From assembly GCA_051859045.1 (NCBI GenBank), contig JBHYGK010000005.1, positions 14,673-78,672 of the forward strand: 64,000 nt of DNA, in the 5' to 3' direction. Below the pieces are notes generated by a model. It was not told the DNA's origin and searched no databases. It was given only the letters and a program-made list of their open reading frames with translations. This DNA comes from JBHYGK01 sp051859045 (lineage in GTDB: Bacteria > Pseudomonadota > Gammaproteobacteria > Xanthomonadales > Xanthomonadaceae). Position numbers and translations under genes: made by a program. The stretch's first letter is position 1. Each line of letters begins with the position of its first letter. Below are positions 58,706 through 64,000 of the stretch, in pieces.

Positions 58706-60961
58706 TCAGGGCAGCGCGCGCACCAGGCGCAGGCCGACGTCGTCGTAGCCGCGCGCCGCGGTCTGGTCCTCGCTGGCGTCGGCGCCGCGCAGGCGCGGAG
58801 CGTCGCGCCAGCCCGGGCCGGCAGTGCGGCAGGCCTCGCCCGCGCAGTCGGCGGTCCACTCGCTGACGTTGCCGCTGACGTGGCGCAGGCCGAGCGCGTT
58901 GGCCGCGAGCGTGCCGCCGGCCGCAGTGCCGCGCTCGCGGCCGCAGTCCAGCCGCGCGGAGGCGCAGGTGGGCGCGGGCGCGCCGCCCAGCGCGCCGGCG
59001 CGCCACTCCGCTAGCGTGGGCAGGCGCCAGCGCTCGCCGGTGCGCTGCGACAGCCAGGCCGCGTAGGCCACGGCATCGGGCTGGCTGACGCACACCACCG
59101 GATGCGCGTCGGACTGCGCGAAGCCCGGGTCGCCCCAGCTGCGCCGGCGCACCACCTGCAGCACGCTCAGGCGGCTGTGGCAGCGCGCCTCGGGGCGGCC
59201 GGTGGCGCGCGCGAACGCGGCGTAGTCGCCGCGCGAGACCTCCTCGCGCATCACCGCCAGCCGCGGGGCGCCGGCGGCGTCCACGCTCGCCAGCACGGCC
59301 TCGGGGCCGGCGCCGGGCACGACGTCGCCCGGCGCCAGCGGCACCACGGCGGCGATGCGCTCGGGCAGCGCGGCCAGGTCGGGATGCGCGGGGTCGAGCC
59401 CGAACGCCGGCGCGCGCGCCAGCGTGGCCTCGGCGCCGGCCACGTCGCGCACGGCGATGCGCTCGTCCACCCGGCGCACCAGCGCCTCCAGCGCGCCGGC
59501 GCGCAGCGCGCGCCAGCCCGGCGAGGCGCTGCGCCCGGCCGCGGCGGTGAACTCGCGGGCGCGCTCGAACAGCGCTTGGGCGTCGTCGAGCTGGCCGGCG
59601 TCGAGCGCGCGCACCAGCCGCTGCGCGAACGCGCCCTCCAGCGCCTCCAGGGCGGCCAGCACCTGCGGCGCGGCCGGGGCCAGCGCCTGCGCGGCCAGCA
59701 GGCGCTCGCCGGCGTTCGCGCCCGCGGGGCGGCTGAGCGCGCCGCGGGCGATCATCGCCTCGGCCTCCGCCACCAGCGCCAGCGCCTCGGCGGGCGTGGC
59801 GTCGGCCGGCGCCGGGGCGGGCAGGGCCTCGGCCGCGTCGGCGGCGTCGGCGTCGGCGGGCGCGTCCTCGCGGCCGGTGAAGAACGCCGGCGGGGTGTCG
59901 TCGGCGCGCAGGCGCTCGACCAGCCCCGGCCCGAAGGCCAGCGCGAGGCCGGCGGCGATCACGCCGCCCAGCGCGAGCATCGCGCCGGGGCTGCGCCAGG
60001 CGCGGTCGTGGCGGATCGCGTCGAGCGCGCGCCGCAGCCGGGCCGGCGGGGCGTCGCCGGCGCGCAGCGCCACGCGGTCGAGTGCGCGCTGCATCTGCGC
60101 GGCGTTGCGGTAGCGGTCGTCGGGCGACTTGGCCATCGCGCGGTCGATGAAGGCCTGCCAGTGGCGCTTCTCGGGCGGCAGCCGCGGCACCGGGTCCTGG
60201 GCGTGCATCAGCGCCAGCGCCAGCGCCTCGGGCGAGAGGAAGGGCAGCCGGCCGGTGACCAGCTCGAAGGCCAGCACGCCCACCGAGTACAGGTCGGCGC
60301 GACCGTCCACGTCGTCGCCGCGGGCCTGCTCGGGGGCCATGTAGCCGCCCGAGCCGACCACCAGGCCCACCGTGGTGATGCGGGTCTTGTCGCGCTTGCT
60401 CAGCGCGATGCCGAAGTCGGTGAGCAGCGGCCGGTCGGCGTTGTCGAACAGCACGTTCTCGGCCTTGACGTCGCGGTGCACGATGCCGCGCGCATGCGCG
60501 TACTCCAGCGCCGAGAGCAGCGAGCGCAGCACCTCGGCGATCCGCGGCTCGTCGCCGGCGAAGTCGCGCTGGGCCAGGTCGCCGTTGGCGAGGTAGGGCA
60601 TGACGTAGTACAGCCGGCCCTCGGCCGTGCGCCCGACCTCGTGCACCGAGACGATGCAGGGGTGCTCGAGCTTGGCGATGGTGCGCGCCTCGTGCTCGAA
60701 GCGCTGCTTGGAGATCTCGTCGAGCAGCGCCTCGCGGGCCATCACCTTGATGCTGACCTGGCGCTCCAGCGACTCCTGCACCGCCAGCCAGACCGTGGCC
60801 ATGCCGCCCTGGCCGAGCTTGCGCAGGATGCGGTAGCCGGGGATGTGCGGCAGGCCGATGGCGTCCTCGTCGGCGGGGCCGGCGTGGGCGCGGGGCGGCG
60901 CGTCGGGCTGGGGCGTGGTGCGGTCCACGGGGCGTCCGGGGGCAGGCGGGCCCCGGAGCAT
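58706..60961 (-). CDS. Membrane Ser/Thr kinase fused to a formylglycine-generating-enzyme-like domain
   Basis: A 751-aa protein. The kinase domain (about residues 40-300) is complete: LGQGGMATVW glycine loop, catalytic Lys in VSIKVMAREA, HRDVKAENVLFDN loop, DFGIALS and GGYMAPEQARG. One transmembrane helix follows (AMLALGGVIAAGLALAFGPGLV, near residue 330), then an Ala-rich helical region and a C-terminal FGE-sulfatase fold (about 580-751: EVSRGDYAAFARATG, HPVVCVSQPDAVAYAAWLSQRTGERWRLPTLAEWR, HVSGNVSEWTADC, YDDVGLRLVR). This is the PpkA-like architecture found near type VI secretion clusters, but no such genes are visible here. Confidence 0.92.
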   Translation of the reverse strand: MLRGPPAPGRPVDRTTPQPDAPPRAHAGPADEDAIGLPHIPGYRILRKLGQGGMATVWLAVQESLERQVSIKVMAREALLDEISKQRFEHEARTIAKLEHPCIVSVHEVGRTAEGRLYYVMPYLANGDLAQRDFAGDEPRIAEVLRSLLSALEYAHARGIVHRDVKAENVLFDNADRPLLTDFGIALSKRDKTRITTVGLVVGSGGYMAPEQARGDDVDGRADLYSVGVLAFELVTGRLPFLSPEALALALMHAQDPVPRLPPEKRHWQAFIDRAMAKSPDDRYRNAAQMQRALDRVALRAGDAPPARLRRALDAIRHDRAWRSPGAMLALGGVIAAGLALAFGPGLVERLRADDTPPAFFTGREDAPADADAADAAEALPAPAPADATPAEALALVAEAEAMIARGALSRPAGANAGERLLAAQALAPAAPQVLAALEALEGAFAQRLVRALDAGQLDDAQALFERAREFTAAAGRSASPGWRALRAGALEALVRRVDERIAVRDVAGAEATLARAPAFGLDPAHPDLAALPERIAAVVPLAPGDVVPGAGPEAVLASVDAAGAPRLAVMREEVSRGDYAAFARATGRPEARCHSRLSVLQVVRRRSWGDPGFAQSDAHPVVCVSQPDAVAYAAWLSQRTGERWRLPTLAEWRAGALGGAPAPTCASARLDCGRERGTAAGGTLAANALGLRHVSGNVSEWTADCAGEACRTAGPGWRDAPRLRGADASEDQTAARGYDDVGLRLVRALP

Positions 60962-61004
60962 ACGCCGCGGGGCCGGGGCGGTCAGCCCGCCGGGGCCGGG
61001 GGGC

Positions 61005-61463
61005 TCAGGCGGCCTGGCGGCCCGGCTTCAGGCGCACGTAGACCTGCTTGCGCACCCGGGCCACCACCACGCCGTCGTCGCCGCGGATCTCGGTCTCGAA
61101 CCAGCGCAGGTACTTCTCGCCCGAGGCGGTGGCCGAGCGGATGTCGTCGAGCGCGGTGCGCGGCACCTGGAACTGGCAGCGCACCAGGCCGCGGCCGGGG
61201 TTCACGAAGTCGATCTCGGCCTGCTTGTCCCAGACGATGTAGTCCTTCCCGAGGCTGCGCAGCACCAGCAGCATGAAGAACGGGTCGGTCATCGAGAACA
61301 GCGTGCCGCCGAAGTGGGTGCCGACGTAGTTGCGGTTCCAGGGGCGCGCGCGCAGCTCGACCTCGGCCGAGGACCAGTCGTCCGCGATGCGCTTCACGTG
61401 CACGCCCGTGAACAGGTAGGGCGGCCAGAGGTTCATCACGAGGCGCAGGGTGCCGGGGCTCAT
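61005..61463 (-). CDS. DUF4442 hot-dog thioesterase-like protein
   Basis: A 152-aa protein, MSPGTLRLVMNLWPPYLFTGVHVKRIADDW, with the hot-dog central helix in NRNYVGTHFGGTLFSMTDPFFMLLVLRSLG near residue 44. These are the DUF4442 family's signature blocks. The catalytic Asp/Glu usual in acyl-CoA thioesterases is not obvious, so activity is unproven. ATG 61463 is preferred; the upstream open frame is low-complexity. Confidence 0.88.
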   Translation of the reverse strand: MSPGTLRLVMNLWPPYLFTGVHVKRIADDWSSAEVELRARPWNRNYVGTHFGGTLFSMTDPFFMLLVLRSLGKDYIVWDKQAEIDFVNPGRGLVRCQFQVPRTALDDIRSATASGEKYLRWFETEIRGDDGVVVARVRKQVYVRLKPGRQAA

Positions 61464-61569
61464 CGGACGGCTCGAGGGGGCGGATACGGCCGCGTAGGGT
61501 GCCAGTGTCGGGGGCGCTTGCCCAGCGCGGCGGGGCCGGTGGGGGCGGCGCGCCCCCGCCCGGCGGGCC

Positions 61570-62454
61570 TCAGACCAGCAGCAGGCTGGCCATCTTGCGG
61601 CGGTACACGCCCACCAGGTCGGCATCCTCGATCACCACGAAGGCGTCGATCAGGGCCCGGCGCGGCAGGCCGCCCTCGTAGGCCTTGTCGGTGCGCAGCA
61701 TCTCGAGGAACTGCTGCAGCGCGGCTTCGTGCTCGCCGGCCACCAGGCGGTGCGCGCCGAGCAGGTGGCGGGCGGCGAGGTCGCGCGGGTCGGCGGCGAT
61801 CCGGGCCTCCAGCGCCACGGGCGTGGGGGCGTCCTTGAGCAGGGCCGCGAAGCCCAGGCTGGCACGGGTGCTGATGGCGCGGTCGTCGGTGGCCAGGTTG
61901 GCGGGCAGGGCGTCGAGCACGGCGGCGGCCTCGTCGACCTCGCCGGCGCGGGCCAGGGCCAGGGCGAGGTCGAGCTTGCGCGCGTCCTGGTCGGGCTCGG
62001 CGGCGACGGCCGCGCGGGCCTCGGCCAGGCGCTCGGCGGGCGAGGGCGGCGGGGTGTCGACGGCGTCGGCGGGTTCCTCGGCCGCGGCCGGCTCGGCCGG
62101 GCTGATGCCGTGGTGGGCCAGGAACTGGCGCAGCTGGCCCTCGGGCAGCGCGCCCGGGAAGCCGTCCACCGGCTGGCCGCCCTTGATCAGGATGACGGTG
62201 GGCACCGAGCGCACCTGGAAGGCCGCGGCCAGCTCCTGCTCGGCGTCCACGTCGATCTTGGCCAGCTCGAAGGCGCCGTGGTACTCGGCGGCCAGCTTCT
62301 CCAGCAGCGGGCCCAGGGTCTGGCAGGGGCCGCACCACGTGGCCCACAGGTCGACCAGCACGGGCACCTGCAGCGAGCGCTGCAGCACGTCGCGCTCGAA
62401 GGTGGCGACGGTGGCGTCGAAGACGTGGGGCTTGGGGGCGGCGGAGGCGGTCAT
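61570..62454 (-). CDS. Thioredoxin-TPR protein (CnoX/YbbN type)
   Basis: A 294-aa cytoplasmic protein. The thioredoxin domain (residues about 10-110) has an intact WCGPC site and the cis-Pro in RSVPTVILIKGG. After an acidic linker (EPAAAEEPADAVDTPP) there are TPR-like helical repeats (residues about 140-290: AEARAAVAAEPDQDARKLDLALALARAGEVDEAAAVLDALP). This is the YbbN/CnoX arrangement, a redox-active holdase chaperone. E. coli CnoX has SxxC instead of CxxC; here both Cys remain. ATG 62454 (MTASAAPKPH) is chosen; 62481 is an alternative. Confidence 0.93.
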   Translation of the reverse strand: MTASAAPKPHVFDATVATFERDVLQRSLQVPVLVDLWATWCGPCQTLGPLLEKLAAEYHGAFELAKIDVDAEQELAAAFQVRSVPTVILIKGGQPVDGFPGALPEGQLRQFLAHHGISPAEPAAAEEPADAVDTPPPSPAERLAEARAAVAAEPDQDARKLDLALALARAGEVDEAAAVLDALPANLATDDRAISTRASLGFAALLKDAPTPVALEARIAADPRDLAARHLLGAHRLVAGEHEAALQQFLEMLRTDKAYEGGLPRRALIDAFVVIEDADLVGVYRRKMASLLLV

Positions 62455-62544
62455 CGGGGGGCTCGCGGGTCGCCGGGACATCCGGCGCGGCCCGTCATGG
62501 TGCCAGCCGGCGGGGAATCCAAGCCAGCCCGCGCCGCGCCGGGC

Positions 62545-63885
62545 TCACTCGCCGCGTCGGAAGGCCACCTCGCCGGCCTTGAGCACCAGCCGCGGGCGCA
62601 GCACGGTGGCCAGGTCGGCCGCGGGGTCGCCGTCGAGCACCACCACGTCGGCGTGGTAGCCCTCGGCGATCAGGCCCAGCTCGTCCTCCTCGCCCAGCAG
62701 CCGCGCGGCGTTCCAGGTGGCGGTCTGCAGCGTGTCGAGCGGGGCCATGCCGGCCTCGGCCATGAACAGGAACTCGCGCGCGTTCTCGCCGTGCGGGCCC
62801 ACGCCCATGTCGGTGCCGAACGCGATCGGCACGCCCAGCCGGTGCGCGCGGGCGAAGGTGGCCTGGATCAGTGCGCCCACCTCGCGGGCCTTGGGCCGCA
62901 CGATGGCGGGGAAGTAGCCCTCGATCTCGGCCTTCTCGGCCACGAAGCGGCCGGCCGAGATGGTGGGCACGTACCAGGTGCCGCGCTCGCGCATCAGCCG
63001 CGCCACCTCGTCGCTCATGTAGGTGCCGTGCTCGATCGAGTCGACGCCCGCGGCCACCGCGCGGCGCATGCCCTCCTCGCCGTGGGCGTGGGCGGCCACG
63101 CGGTAGCCGTAGTCGCGCGCGGTGGCGACGACGGCGGCGATCTCGTCCTCGGTGAACTGCGGCGCGTCGGCCGAGCGGGCGTAGCTGAGCACGCCGCCGG
63201 TGGCGGTGATCTTGATGACGTCCGAGCCGTCCTGGTAGCGCTGGCGCACGGCCTGGCGGGCCTCGTCGGGCGAGTTGACCACGCCGCCAGTGGGGCCGGG
63301 CGGGCCGATCAGGTGGCTGAGCTGGTGGTTGAGGCCGTTGGTGGGGTCGGCGTGGCCGCCGGTGGTGGCGATGGACTTGCCGGCGGCGTAGATGCGCGGG
63401 CCGGGCACCAGGCCCTGGTTGATCGCGTCGCGCAGGGCCAGCGAGACCTCGCCGCCGAGGTCGCGGACGGTGGTGAAGCCCGCGTCCAGCGTGCGCCCGG
63501 CGTAGCCCACCGCGCGGAAGGCATAGTCCTCGGGATCCAGTCGGAAGCCTTCGGCATAGCTGGCCGGGCTGCTCTGGCTGCCCAGGTGCACGTGCATGTC
63601 GATCCAGCCCGGGCTGCAGGTGGCGTCGCTGGCGTCGACCACCGGTCCGTCGGCCGGGGTCGGGGCGCCGGCGCGCACCGCGCTGATCCGGCCGCCCGCC
63701 ATCACCAGCGTGTGCTCGCCCAGCATCCGCGCCGCGCGGGCGTCGAACACCCGCCCGCAGTGCAGGGCGGTGGTGGCCGGGGCGGCGGCCGCGGCCGGCG
63801 CGGCCTCCTGCGCCTGCGCGCTGGCCAGGGCGAGGCCGGCGAGCACGCCGGCGGACAGGGTGGCGAGGGCGAGGCTGCGCTTCAT
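62545..63885 (-). CDS. Exported metal-dependent amidohydrolase (Xaa-Pro dipeptidase-like)
   Basis: A 446-aa periplasmic enzyme. Signal peptide (ALATLSAGVLAGLALASAQAQ). Amidohydrolase metal motifs are complete: WIDMHVHLG near residue 95, Lys in DVIKITATGG (about 220), His in AAHAHGEEG and SIEHGTYM, and Asp in AFGTDMGVGPHG near residue 353. The NGLNHQLSHLIGPPGP block matches the prolidase-like/imidazolonepropionase-type secreted family. It is distinct from the amidohydrolase at 21.3 kb, which has a CIA30-like tail. Confidence 0.93.
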   Translation of the reverse strand: MKRSLALATLSAGVLAGLALASAQAQEAAPAAAAAPATTALHCGRVFDARAARMLGEHTLVMAGGRISAVRAGAPTPADGPVVDASDATCSPGWIDMHVHLGSQSSPASYAEGFRLDPEDYAFRAVGYAGRTLDAGFTTVRDLGGEVSLALRDAINQGLVPGPRIYAAGKSIATTGGHADPTNGLNHQLSHLIGPPGPTGGVVNSPDEARQAVRQRYQDGSDVIKITATGGVLSYARSADAPQFTEDEIAAVVATARDYGYRVAAHAHGEEGMRRAVAAGVDSIEHGTYMSDEVARLMRERGTWYVPTISAGRFVAEKAEIEGYFPAIVRPKAREVGALIQATFARAHRLGVPIAFGTDMGVGPHGENAREFLFMAEAGMAPLDTLQTATWNAARLLGEEDELGLIAEGYHADVVVLDGDPAADLATVLRPRLVLKAGEVAFRRGE

Positions 63886-63970
63886 GGGGCGGACTCCGGC
63901 GACGGGGCGCCGACGCTAGCACCCTTCCGGGCCCGGCGCGCCGGCGCGGGCGGGCCGGGGCGGCGCGGGG

Positions 63971-64000
63971 CGGGGCGGCGCGGGGCGGCGCGGGGCGGCG
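63971..64000. repeat. 10-bp tandem repeat at the window edge
   Basis: CGGGGCGGCG occurs three times in a row (63971-64000), preceded by a degenerate copy from about 63956. The array runs off the window, so its full length is unknown. It lies upstream of the amidohydrolase (minus). Nothing else is seen in 63886-64000. Confidence 0.75.

Noticed and set aside
63956..64000. Repeat array considered as CRISPR
   Set aside because: A 10-bp simple tandem repeat without spacers.

Overview
The window is a chromosomal stretch from a very GC-rich gammaproteobacterium, most likely Xanthomonadaceae/Lysobacteraceae (Lysobacter, Luteimonas or Silanimonas-like; the genus cannot be fixed from this sequence). 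The evidence is the gene order (ftsY / rsmD-coaD-ferredoxin; queA-tgt-yajC-secD-secF next to suhB and trmJ), the overlapping start/stop codons, the many GTG/TTG starts, and several conserved families typical of xanthomonads. Coding density is high and no gap exceeds 300 bp. I saw no rRNA, tRNA, CRISPR array, prophage or insertion sequence.

Layout. 1-10.2 kb: ftsY (cut by the window edge), rsmD, coaD, a lipoprotein, a YfhL-type ferredoxin, gamma-glutamyltransferase, an MBL-fold hydrolase, a DUF4920 protein coupled to a TMEM43-like membrane protein, a Tat-exported PhoX-like protein, a MAPEG protein and an HExxH protein. 10.2-11.8 kb (minus): an odd P-loop protein and upp. 12.0-17.6 kb: a Sec-exported RHS/YD-repeat protein with a variable lower-GC tip, a probable immunity gene 2 nt downstream and a strong terminator; this is the clearest accessory island. 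17.7-25 kb: a class-III aminotransferase, then an ABC-2 exporter pair, an amidohydrolase with a CIA30-like tail, and a DesK/LuxR-type two-component pair.

25-30.8 kb holds tRNA queuosine synthesis (queA, tgt) and the SecDF-YajC translocase, closed by a perfect bidirectional hairpin before suhB (minus). trmJ follows. 32.7-35.8 kb is a translationally coupled PhnD-like binding protein and GGDEF/EAL receptor. Next come an ExoD protein, a CNNM/CorC protein, and the DUF47-Pit phosphate uptake pair. 39.9-41.9 kb (minus) is a response regulator / CheC / diguanylate cyclase operon. 42-43.6 kb carries a small conserved protein, an alkyltransferase-like protein and a probable rhomboid pseudoprotease.

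43.7-63.9 kb is mostly minus strand: a RapA-like helicase coupled to an M13 peptidase, a TauE/SafE permease, a second M13 peptidase, a plus-strand MBL/beta-CASP nuclease, a four-gene operon (DUF502, YhhQ, DUF885, M28 peptidase), a Ser/Thr kinase fused to a formylglycine-generating-enzyme fold, a DUF4442 thioesterase-like protein, a thioredoxin-TPR protein, and an exported amidohydrolase. Two themes recur: envelope peptide/dipeptide turnover (Ggt, two M13, M28, DUF885, two amidohydrolases) and c-di-GMP/phosphorylation signalling. An extended -10 motif of the form TGCTAnnnT recurs upstream of several operons.
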